Origin: Patiria miniata
Lineage: Eukaryota > Echinodermata > Asteroidea > Valvatida > Asterinidae
Assembly (NCBI RefSeq): GCF_015706575.1
Contig: NW_024037072.1
Coordinates: forward strand, 3,043,001 to 3,107,000
Reading direction: 5' to 3'
DNA length: 64,000 nt
In this document: positions 35,460 through 46,061 of the stretch, piece after piece
Layout: each line of letters starts with the position of its first letter
Position numbering within the stretch: the first letter of the stretch is position 1
The notes under the pieces: model-generated
Told to the model about the DNA's origin: nothing
The model's input: only the letters and a program-made list of their open reading frames with translations
Database searches by the model: none
Position numbers and translations under genes: made by a program

Positions 35460-36679
35460 GATACAAACATGCAGTTTACTCGTGCAATGCCGTTCAATGC
35501 CTCCCAATACATTCAGTATACGCCATGAAAACCACACAGTTGGATCCGAGTTCGGATTTTGAGTTTGTCTTGCCCTCCCAAAACTTAGCGAGTTTAACTA
35601 CCAGACTTTCGTCAATGCACTTGGTAGCGTGTTTTTATTGAAAAAGTAGTTTATTGTTAAGTGCTATACTAGCAATTGTCCTGTTCAACGATAGCACTTT
35701 TATTAGATCACCGTTTGCCGATGACGACTTTTTAAGCCGAAAGTACCAACAAGAGCTGTCAATCAAACCAAGTGACAAGCTTTGACATTCCTTTGCTACT
35801 GTTGGTTCAATCAATCTAATGAAGACTAGGACTGATCACAGAACTTGGAAATGAACTCGATCACATCTGGAGAAATCTGATAAGTTTGCATAAAATCACC
35901 GACAATGAAATAACCCTACCAATTTACAAAATGTATACTCCCTTGTCACAAAAGACAGGAAGCGGCAGCGTATTTTTTGAACATATGGCGAATATTAAAC
36001 AAACAGATACGATGTTTTATTCACATCACCATCACGTACACACAGTCTTGTTTTACATGACTCTCGAGCACAAGGTATAGTCTTTCCCTTTTTCCCTATA
36101 ATATAACGCTTTCCTATAGACTAAGCCACACAAACTCAAACATGAGAACCGTTTTCAACGAAAGAACTCTCGACGACAACGAAGGATCTGCGGTTCTCCT
36201 TTACGGACTACACTATTTACAAGTATCGTTTTTTTTCTTGAAAGCAAAATGTAATTTTCCCTAACGTATTCTACTCCCATAGTAATAACTTTTATTTTTA
36301 ATTGAGTTATTCTTGATATGTTAATTTATCTCAGCATGCATACACCACAGGCGTATTTAAGTTCCTTACACAATTGAAAACCAGACATGATTCTGTTTTC
36401 AGGTGAATTAAAACGTATGTTTTGATAACGTCGCAGTTTTGACTTCGTCTTTTTGCAATAGAGGAGGAATTCCCGAAGAAGAAGCTTCGTTAAAACAACA
36501 AACAAAAACCACAAGAACATAATGTGAGTGGATAGGTTGATTCCTCGTGCTGGTAAAATCATTGTCTCTGATGTTTTTTAGCTGATTTTGTTAGTAATAT
36601 GTGCGCAAACATGAAGCATAAGTACAAGCCTACGAACGCTACCAGAACGACGTAGGAAAACAAATGGTGAAAGAATTGA

Positions 36680-37102
36680 CCAATTGCTTTACAATGGCAG
36701 CAAAATGTCAATGCACTTATAAAGTCAACAGTTTTTCTCATATTTACTTTGTCAAAAATGATAATTCAGATAATCTGATTCAATTGATGAGCACGCGATC
36801 GTACTGTTGTTTCAAGCAAATGCGGAGAAAAAATTAAATAAACGCCCAGCTTTTTCCATCGTGGCGTACCCCATTAGTTTTGTCCAATTTTCGTAAATTG
36901 GCAAAATTCTGTAAAATTTTTGAAAGGTTCTAGTTGTTGGATTCTGAAACTATTATGGAAAGTGTACAGAAACCATTCATGAAATCGTTCACTGCTTTCC
37001 CGCCTGCCGGTTCATAGTGCCAGGTTTGTTTGGCAGTCTGAACATTTGATTTCGATCATTAGCTTTTTCAGTTCGAACTTCTTACATCTTGCGCAAACTA
37101 GT
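36680..37102. other. Recombination junction replacing a GPCR8-like neighbour
   Basis: Up to about 36679 the sequence follows the flank of GPCR8 (49460-49590: cagaacgacgtaggaaaaca). From about 36686 it follows 30470 onward (tttaca…tggcagcaaaatgtc). So copy A lacks the receptor that follows copy B and is joined instead to the spacer before a MITE. Confidence 0.7.
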
Positions 37103-37424
37103 CAGCGGCGCACCCAAGGGGGGGGGGGGCGCCTCGGGGGCTTGAGCCCCCCCCCCCAGGTTTGAAAAAAAATGTGTATTTTTTTTAGTCCCACGATTTG
37201 ACATTGGTGATATGTATGTGGCATATTTTCGAGTAGTAAATATAAAGGGGTGTTAGTGGCGCCACCAACGTCAAAATAGCCCCCCCCCCCCCAAGAAAAA
37301 AAACCACTTTTTAACAGCGGCCAAAATTTTCGGCATAATGTTTAGCAAAAATTTTAACTTCTACAAAATTTGAATAAAAATCGTGAGCCCCCCCCCCCCC
37401 AGCCAAATCTTGGTTGCGCCACTG
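37103..37424. mobile_element. hAT-like MITE (copy 2 of 3)
   Basis: Same element and same aaactagt flanks (37095-37102, 37425-37432) as at 30873. It is longer because of an extra poly-C/poly-A stretch and expanded homopolymers. Confidence 0.9.
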
Positions 37425-38515
37425 AAACTAGTGACCCATTTTGAAAGTTTAAAATACTCACTTCACTCGAACCGATATGGCAGAAAGTTCAAAGGAATAT
37501 AAACGGGTACATTTTTATAATCTAGAAAATCGCAGGGAATGAAAGGATTTTGTACTGTTCGTAAATCTACTCCTAAAATCTGGAATTAAAGTGCAGTTGA
37601 AAAGTTACGAAAGACAGGCTAAGGACTTTACTCACGAGTCGGCCATATTAAATTGAAAGCGAGGTAAACTCGTCATTTTTGGAACTTGCAAATGAAAACA
37701 ATGAATTAAAGTTTATTACAAATTAATATGCTCAGATGAATTCAAAAGTTGCCCAGTCATATTTTGAATTGCGCCCTCAATCAGCGTCCGGAACAGGTTC
37801 TCATTCAGCAATGCGATGTCACGCACTGAACCGACGCGACATACGACGGTGTGACGGGGCCGGCAACGGAAGGAGCGACGTTTACCCACAACAAGATGAG
37901 GACGGACGACGTGAGAGCAGACTGTGTACAAAAGCAATGGAGACGCGACGGCACGACGCAACGGAGCCATCGTGCCGTCGCAGTGTGTCGTCAATAGTAC
38001 ACCATACCATACATCAGCCGCACACTGCAAAAGCGATGACATTTGCAAAGTGGGCGACGTTTTGCAAGTCAGCTCAAGTCAGCCTGTGAATTATATGAGT
38101 ATGCGGGCGACGTATGAAACACCAAGACTGCATCCGAGAACACCTCTCCCAAAACTAAACTACTGCGTGTAATGTTAGACGAATTAAAACTTATTTTTGA
38201 CTAACCTCCACAGCTTTGACCTTTTTTTTGGCGATAGAGGACTTTGTGCTTAAACAGGAATTTGCATGAGCTTCGTTCAAAAAAGAGGAGCATATTTGAG
38301 GGAACAAAAATCGATTCCTCGTGTGGGCAAAATGATTGTCACTGATATTTCTTTGTAGATGTTGATAGAAATTATGTGCGCAAACATAAACATGTATATA
38401 TACACGACTACGAACTTCAGCAAGATACCGGCGGAAATCAAATGGTGATAGAATTGAAACATTATATGAAGAAAAATAACCAAATTATGAGGCGAGTCAG
38501 GCAACACTCGACAAA

Positions 38516-39455
38516 CTATTTGTTGTCATTTTTTATCCAATGCGTGGATTCGGTATTTTGCTGGTTTTCGTTACTAACAACCGTTTCCACAAGTTGTTCT
38601 GGTTTCTGAAGCAGACAGCGACAGAACAGTTCTTTGAAGCCCTGCCTGAAACCATCCAAACGCCACCAGTAGATTAGCGGGTTGATAGCTGGAGACAGAC
38701 AATAAACACAAGCGGAAACCCAGTTGTAGCTATTGAAGGTATCGTCGGAGATTGTGCTCTGACCAGTTTCGATGAAATACTCAATTATCTGGCCGATGTT
38801 GTAAGGGATCCAACAAATGAATGATGTCACAAGAATGATGGAGAAAGTGACCAACAGGCGACGGGTCTGACAAACACAAGTAGCGGCCTGTTCTGAATCA
38901 TCGGGGATGGAGAGACCTGGGCTTGATGCAAGCGGGGGAACGTAGCTCTTGATCTCTCTGAAGACGAAGCGGTACAGCACAGCGGTCACGATCCACACAG
39001 CGAGTATTAACGGAGATCTAAACCACGCTGATAGAATCAAGCGAACCTCGTTAGATGCCACCAAGATTACCGGCAAGTGAAGTGCGAGGGAGAAACACCA
39101 AAGGAGAAGGCAAACCACTACCAGGCGGCATCGCGTCACCAACGCGTCATAGCGAGAGGGCGGCGAGATCGTCAGTGTCAGGTAGCGGTTCACAGCCACT
39201 GCTAAAATCGTCAGCACGGAAACGAAGAAACTCGACTGGAGAAGGGCAGAAAATAATCGTGCCCTATTTATGGAAAAAGCAATTAGCATCACAGAAAACG
39301 ATAGGTCGGGCGATACTGAAGACGAAGGCGAAGTACTTGATGCGGAGATGGCTGGTTTTTGCTAACACCACCATCACCAGCAGATTCTCCAACACAGCCA
39401 GGACTGAAATAACAGCACTAGCAGATTTCATTACGGTGATCAAGGTAGAACCCAT
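38516..39455 (-). pseudogene. GPCR6: frameshifted class A receptor, close to GPCR4
   Basis: The N-terminal part (39455 down to about 39320) and the rest are in different frames. Compared with GPCR4 (aggtcggccagggcgatact) this copy reads aggtcgggcgatact, a loss of 5 bases that removes the LALADL core of TM2, including the conserved Asp. Everything after it (NRYLTL, CWIP, NPLIY, tail STHWIKNDNK) is otherwise open, and the splice acceptor before the ATG is intact. Further changes are Cys in loop 3 (ATCVCQ, where relatives have ATRVRQ). It could be a recent pseudogene, a segregating null allele or an assembly error. TM7 begins NWVSACVYC. Confidence 0.85.
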
Positions 39456-40216
39456 TGTCGATTGCCTGCACAGATAAAACAACATGATCAATAACACCTA
39501 ATTTAAGCGAACTTAACAATTGACGTGTGGTAAAATGGAACACGTCAACGTATGCTTGTGAAACATTTTGGGTAATATTAAATTCTGCCGTTTGTGTTAT
39601 AAAAATAACAATTATGATGTTTTTGAAACCATTCCCAAACATCTATACTAATGCCAATGTTTTTTTTCCGGACAAAGTTACATAAACCAAATCATTTTGT
39701 GATTGGTTATTTCAGTGGTATCCATCTAAAATCTGAATCTCATGACAAAATGATTACATGCAGGTGTGAGGCCTGTATATATGATAACCACCCTTAACCG
39801 TAGTGTGATAATGTAGAAATGTCCCTTGTTAGCACCATTTCAGATGTCTTGTCACACACTGCTAGTTACAAAGCGTAGAACTAAACAATAAGTGAAATTC
39901 AAGTCAAAGTCGATTTGCCAATTACGTACCTACATACAATTTGGTCCACAGGGCAAATCCGAAAACAAACTTCGTCGAGATGATTAAGTCGAAAATGGGA
40001 AGAAACTAAAGCAGCGAGTCGATCGTCTCGCAACCAAAACATCGAATGAAACCTTGTGGTTCAACATGAAAGGAGAGATATGAAATTATACGATTAATGT
40101 ATTATTTATGTCATAAAACCGCAAGAAGAAACCTTATGGCATATTGAATGCATAAAAATGCATAAATGTGTACAAATTAATAGAGAATTAAAGCGGAAGC
40201 GAAGTTTCTTATGCAA

Positions 40217-40225
40217 ATTACTCAC
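40217..40225 (-). promoter_or_regulatory. Candidate 5' splice donor for GPCR6 leader exon
   Basis: GTGAGTAAT on the minus strand in the shared context. The leader remains intact although the coding frame is broken, consistent with recent inactivation. Confidence 0.5.
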
Positions 40226-40787
40226 GATACATACATCTTGGTCACAGTGTCATGCAGTTTACTCGTGCAATGTCGTTCAATGCCTCCCAATTCATTTAGT
40301 ATACGCCATGAAAACCACACAGTTGGATCCGAGTTCGGATTTTGAGTTTGTCTTGCCCTCCCAAAACTTAGCGAGTTTAACTACCAGACATTCGTCAATG
40401 CACTTGGTAGCGTGATTTTATTGAAAAGGTAGTTTATTATTAAGTGCTATACTAGCAATTGTCCTATTCAACGATAGCAGTTTTATTAGATCACCGTTTG
40501 CCGATGACGACTTTTTAAGCCGAAAGTACCAACAAGAGCTGTCAATCAAACCAAGTGACAAGCTTCGACATTCCTTTGCTACTGTTGGTTCAATCAATCT
40601 TTTGAAGACTAGGACTAATCATAGACCTTGGAAATTTACTCGATCACATCTGGAGAAATCTGATAAGTTTGCATAAAATCACCGACAATGAGATAACCCT
40701 ACCAATTTACAAAATGTATACTCTCTCGTCACAAAAGACAGGAAGCGGCAGCGTAATTTTTTTTTTTTTTGCAGCACACATCGTTTT

Positions 40788-40808
40788 AACCAATCACATC
40801 ACGCACCC
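40788..40808 (-). promoter_or_regulatory. Candidate CCAAT-type element upstream of GPCR6
   Basis: Third copy of aaccaatcacatcacgcacc, see 6397. Shared ancestry alone may explain it. Confidence 0.25.
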
Positions 40809-41994
40809 TTACGCTGTGTGGATGGAAGATATGCACTTAGGTTCTCATATGTCTGACTACTTGCATTTCTAAATATGAATGTTCGTCGTATATTTCAACA
40901 ATGTATTTTTTCCTAATGAGTTTAACTTGTCCATTATTTAACAATTTGTTATGTATTCAGGGCCACAATGGAAACTACTATTTAACTGTTTGGGCACAGG
41001 CCTACAAATTGAACATATAAATAAATAAATAAGAGTACTGGGGAAAACATTTTAATATCCTTGAATTTATCATAATCAAGGGATGAAGGTGGCATTGTAA
41101 TTTGCTCGTCTGAAGACAAGGATTAAGGCCTATGAACATATGGCGAATATTAAACAGATACGATGTTTTATTCACATCACCATCACGTACACACAGTCTT
41201 GTTTTACATGACTCTCGAGCACAAGGTATAGTCTTTCCCTTTTTCCCTATAATATAACGCTTTCCTATAGACTAAGCCACACAAACCCAAACATGAGAAC
41301 CGTTTTCAAGGAAAGATGAACTCTCGATAACAACAAAGGATCTGCGGTTCTCCCTTTACGGTCTACACATAAATATTTATTAGGCCTATAACTATAACTC
41401 CAAAATGCCTCTAAACCTGTTTTTCATAGAGGGCGAAATGTTGTGTGGACGAATCCAGAAAACCATTCACACTTCCTGCATCATGTGGACCTCTTTTGTT
41501 CACAGGTCCACAAAGAGTATGCAATGTTAGAGCACCCACTACACACCAATACACCTCAATTTTAGAAGATACGGGATGGGCTTAAAGAATTGTAACATTA
41601 AAGAATTGTAACAGAAAGTGTGTCTTTTGTTGAGATATTGGGTGGTTATGGCAACATTTGGTGCAGAGCGTCAACTGGCTTGTTTGTGTTGAAAAGTACG
41701 AATGTAGTAATTTAGGTTGATCAAGTGGATAGGGATTTGGTGTCATCCATGACAAATGATTTGTTAGTTCGTCAATTTTTTTGGCTGTAATTCAATTGGC
41801 AAAGAACGGGTTCAAAGAAATGGGTTTTAACGATCTTTCTGATAGTGCCTGCATGAAGGATTGGACGACTGCAAGTTTGATAAGAAAAGAATCCATTTCT
41901 AAACTTGCAATCAAAATGTTGACTCCCGTTTAATTTGAAGCTGAACTCGGGTCGACCCGCAATTTGCTCGCGATATGCAAGTCAGTTGGTTACG

Positions 41995-42882
41995 TACGAA
42001 AGCCCATTAGCGCCACTGCAAGTATATATGTTGCGGATTATTTAATTCGTTATTACGGATTATTAATTCGTTATTACGGATTACTAATTCGTTATAACGG
42101 ATTATTAAATCGTTATTACGGATTATTTAATTCGTTATTACGGATTACTAATTCGTTATAACGGATTATTTAATTCGTTATAACGGATTATTTAATTCGT
42201 CATTACGGATTATTTAATTCGTTATTACGGATTATTAATTCGTTATAACGAATTACTCATACGTTCTGAGTCATACTCGGCAAGTATGGCACAGGAGTGC
42301 AAACGTTGTATGCAAAGATAGCGCCGCCTAGCGGCGCTATATACACAGGCCCCTAGTCATGGCTCTCCACGTGTGAGAACATCAGACCTAATTCGTAATA
42401 ACGAATTAATAATCCGTAATAACGAATTAAATAATCCGTAATAACGAATTAAATAATCCGTAATAACGAATTAATAATCCGTAATAACGAATTAATAATC
42501 CGTAATAACGAATTAATAATCCGTAATAACGAATTAAATAATCCGTTATAACGAATTAGTAATCCGTAATAACGAATTAAATAATCCGTAATAACGAATT
42601 AATAATCCGTTATAACGAATTAATAATCCGTAATAACGAATTAGTAATCCGTAATAACGAATTAAATAATCCGTAATAACGAATTAATAATCCGTTATAA
42701 CGAATTAATAATCCGTAATAACGAATTAATAATCCGTAATAACGAATTAATAATCCGTAATAACGAATTAAATAATCCGTTATAACGAATTAGTAATCCG
42801 TAATAACGAATTAATAATCCGTAATAACGAATTACACAATCTGTAACATATATACTTGCAGTGGCGCTAATGGGCTTTCGTA
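41995..42882. mobile_element. Foldback element with 38-bp perfect TIRs and tandem-repeat arms
   Basis: Perfect 38-bp terminal inverted repeats (41995-42032 and 42845-42882) begin tacgaaagcccattagcgcc. The flanks are gttacg on both sides (41989-41994, 42883-42888). Copy A at about 30138 (ggttacgaaag) is the empty site. The left arm (to about 42250) has about 10 units of aattcgttattacggattat. The right arm (42390-42838) has about 20 units of the reverse complement. The spacer holds a near-palindrome, atagcgccgcctagcggcgc with tat following (42318-42340). Short ORFs within it are not genes. Confidence 0.92.
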
Positions 42883-42888
42883 GTTACG

Positions 42889-43605
42889 AAAGAACGTTTG
42901 CATAATTATTGTAGCCACTTTAAGGTCGCTGTTTGCGCTTCGTACAGTGTACTGTGCATAGCTAGCGCACGGCTAGTGAACCATTACTGACATAATTTAT
43001 GAACGCCTTTATCCTATGATAAACTGTCTCGGGAGACACAATATTCTAGACAAGCCAGGCAAAGTTGTCCGAGGAGACACAATCTCCGAGCAAAGAATAC
43101 CTCCGAGTTGGTTTCTCCGAATTCCGAGTGGAGGCGCTATTTGTGCATGAGGGAGGCACAGACGTACGGTGTTGAGGAGGCACCGTCCCCCATGCGCCCC
43201 TCCCGCTTTACACTGGCAGCAAAATGTCAATGCACTTATAAACTGTGTTTCTCATAATATTTACTTTGTCAAAAATGATAATTCAGATAATCTGATCCAA
43301 TTGATGAGCACGCGATCGTACTGTTGTTTCAAGCAAATGTGTAGAACAAATTAAATTAACGCCCAGCTGTACCCCATTAGTTTTGTCCAATATTCGTAAA
43401 TTGGCAAAATTCTGTAAAATTTTTGAAAGGTTCTAGTTGTTGGATTCTGAAACTATTATGAAAAGGGCACAGAAACCATTCATGAAATCGTTCACTGCTT
43501 TCCCGCCTGCCGGTTCATAGTTCCAAGTTTGTTTGGCAGTCTGAACATTTGATTTCGATAATTAGCTTTTTCAGTTCGAACATCTTACGTCTTGCACAAA
43601 CTAGT
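42889..43605. other. Spacer in copy B
   Basis: Counterpart of 30145-30872, nearly identical. No gene is supported. Confidence 0.6.
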
Positions 43606-43883
43606 CAGTGGCGCACCCAAGGGGGGAGCCTCGGGGGCTTGAGCCCCCCCCCCAAAAAAAGGGTTTTTATTAAATGTATTTTTTTTTAGTCCCACGATTT
43701 GACATTGGTGATATGTTTGTGGCCTATTTTCGAGTAGTACGGTATAATAGGGGTGTTAGTGGCGCCACCAACGTCAAAAAAGCGGCCAAAATTTTCGGCA
43801 TAATTTTTTGGAACATTTTTTACTTCTACAAAATTTGAATAAAAATTGTGAGCCCCCCAAGCCAAATCTTGGTTGCGCCACTG
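43606..43883. mobile_element. hAT-like MITE (copy 3 of 3)
   Basis: aaactagt flanks lie at 43598-43605 and 43884-43891. Nearly identical to 30873-31151, as expected from the block duplication. Confidence 0.9.
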
Positions 43884-44994
43884 AAACTAGTTACCCATTT
43901 TGAAAGTTTTAAATACTCACTTCACTCGAACCGATATGGCAGAAAGTTCAAAGGAATATAAACGGGTATATTGTTACAGCCTAACATTATAATCTAGAAA
44001 ATCGCAGGAATGAAAGGATTTTGTACTGTTCGTAAATCTACTCCTTAAATCTGGAATTAAGTTGAAAAGTTACGAAAGACAGGCTAAGACCGTTACTCAC
44101 AAGTCGGCCATATTAAATTGAAAGCGAGGTAAACTCGTCATTTTTGGAACTTGCAAATGAAAACAATGAATTAAAGTTTATTACAAATTAATATGCTCAG
44201 ATGAATTCAAAAGTTGCCCAGTCATATTTTGAATTGCGCCCTAAATCAGCGTCCGGAACAGGTTCTCATTCAGCAACGCGATGTCACGCATTTGAACCGA
44301 CGCGACATACGACGGTGTGACGCGGCCGGCAACTGAAGGAGCGACGTTTACACACAACAAGATGGGAAGGACGACGTGACAGCAGACTGTGTACAAAAGC
44401 AATGAAGACGCGACGGCACGACGCAACGGAGCCATCATGCCGTCGCAGAGTGTCGTCAATAGTACACCATACCATACATCAGCCGCACACTGCAAAAGCG
44501 ATGACATTTGCAAAGTTGGTGACGTTTTGCAAGTCAGCTCTTGCTACCTTTGAACGTTGGCGTGTGACTTTAATATGAAAGTCGGCGGGCGACGTATGGA
44601 ACGCCAAGACTGCATCCGAGAACACCTCTCCCAAAACTAAACTACTGCGTGTAATGTTAGACGAATTAAAACTTATTGTTGACTTAACTCCACAGCTTTG
44701 ACTTTTTTTGCGATAGAGGACTTTGTGTTTAAACAGGAATTTGCACGAGCTTCGTTCAAAAAAGAGGAGCATATTTGAGGGAACCAAAATCGATTCCTCG
44801 TGTGGGCAAAATGATTGTCACTGATATTTCTTTGTAGATGTTGATAGAAATTATGTGCGCAAACATAAACATGTATATATACACGACTACGAACTTCAGC
44901 AAGATACCGGCGGAAATCAAATGGTGATAGAATTGAAACATTATATGAAGAAAAATAACCAAATTATGAGGCGAGTCAGGCAACACTCGACAAA

Positions 44995-45939
44995 CTATTT
45001 GTTGTCATTTTTTATCCAATGCGTGGATTCGGTATTTTGCTGGTTTTCGTTACCATCAACCGTTTCCACAAGTTGTTCTTGATTCTGAAGCAGACAGCGA
45101 CAGAACAGTTCTTTGAAGCCCTGCCTGAAACCATCCAAACGCCACCAGTAGATTAGCGGGTTGATAGCTGGAGACAGACAATAAATAAAACCGCAAACCC
45201 AGTTGTAGTTATTGAAGGTATCGTCGGAGATTGTGCTCTGACCAGTTTTGATGAAATACTCCATTATCTGGCCGACGTTGAAAGGGATCCAACAAATGAA
45301 TGATGTCACAAGAATGATGGAGAAAGTGACCAACAGGCGACGGGTCTGACGAACACGAGTAGCGGCCTGTTCCGAGTCATCAGGGATGGAGAGACCTGGG
45401 CTTGATGCAAGCGGGGGAACGTAGCTCTTGATCTTTCTGAAGACGAAGCGGTACAGCACAGCGGTCACGATCCACACAGCGAGTACTAACATAGATCTAG
45501 ACCACGCTGATAGAATCAAGCGAACCTCGTCAGATGCCACCAAGATTACCGGCAAGTGAAGTGCGAGGGAGAAACACCAAAGGAGAAGGCAAACCACTAC
45601 CAGGCGGCATCGCGTCACCAACGCGTCATAGCGAGAGGGCGGCGTGATAGTCAGTGCCAGGTAGCGGTTCACAGCCACTGCTAAAATCATCAGCACGGAA
45701 ACGAAGAAACTCGACTGAAGAAGGGCAGAAAGGAATCGTGCCCTGTTTAGGGCATAGACAATTGCCATCACAGAAAACGCCAGGTCGGCCAGGGCGAGAC
45801 TGAAGACGAAGGCGAAGTACTTGATGCGGAGATGGCTGGTTGCTGCTAACACCACCATCACCAGCAGATTCTCCAACACAGCCAGGACTAAAATAACAGC
45901 TCCAGAATAATTGATTACGGTGATCAAGGTAGAACCCAT
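44995..45939 (-). CDS. GPCR7: class A rhodopsin-like receptor, 314 aa
   Basis: The near-twin of GPCR5: the proteins differ at one residue, Ile132 here and Val there, in TM4 (HLPVILVAS). All landmarks are as for GPCR5 (N24, D52, NRY at 91-93, CWIP at 216-219, NPLIY at 260-264, tail STHWIKNDNK). The start is the ATG 10 nt past the acceptor (exon from 45949). Both flanks are also nearly the same as those of GPCR5 for several kilobases, so the two arose by a very recent block duplication, were homogenised by conversion, or are two haplotypes assembled in tandem. The ligand is unknown. Confidence 0.9.
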   Translation of the reverse strand: MGSTLITVINYSGAVILVLAVLENLLVMVVLAATSHLRIKYFAFVFSLALADLAFSVMAIVYALNRARFLSALLQSSFFVSVLMILAVAVNRYLALTITPPSRYDALVTRCRLVVVCLLLWCFSLALHLPVILVASDEVRLILSAWSRSMLVLAVWIVTAVLYRFVFRKIKSYVPPLASSPGLSIPDDSEQAATRVRQTRRLLVTFSIILVTSFICWIPFNVGQIMEYFIKTGQSTISDDTFNNYNWVCGFIYCLSPAINPLIYWWRLDGFRQGFKELFCRCLLQNQEQLVETVDGNENQQNTESTHWIKNDNK

Positions 45940-46061
45940 TGTCGATTGCCTGCACAGATAAAACGACATGATCAATAACACCTAATTTAAACGACCTTAC
46001 CAATTGACGTGTGGTAAAATGGAACATGTCAACGTATGCTTGTGAAACGTTTTAGGTAATA

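Larger units (their letters stand above)
25918..36683. repeat. Segmental duplication, copy A (GPCR4 + GPCR5)
   Basis: This block lines up with copy B at 37738-49590, with the same order of modules: CG-rich 3' segment, receptor, leader region, spacer, MITE, receptor, TIR element, spacer. In the spacer at 29020-30130 against 40920-41990 I count only a handful of differences plus one 16-bp tandem gain. The part around GPCR4 and GPCR6 is more diverged. The right edge is a junction near 36680, where homology to the GPCR8 flank stops. Confidence 0.85.

Noticed and set aside
42050-42838. Repeats considered as a replication origin or satellite
   Set aside because: Perfect terminal inverted repeats, target duplication and an empty site in the duplicate show a transposon.
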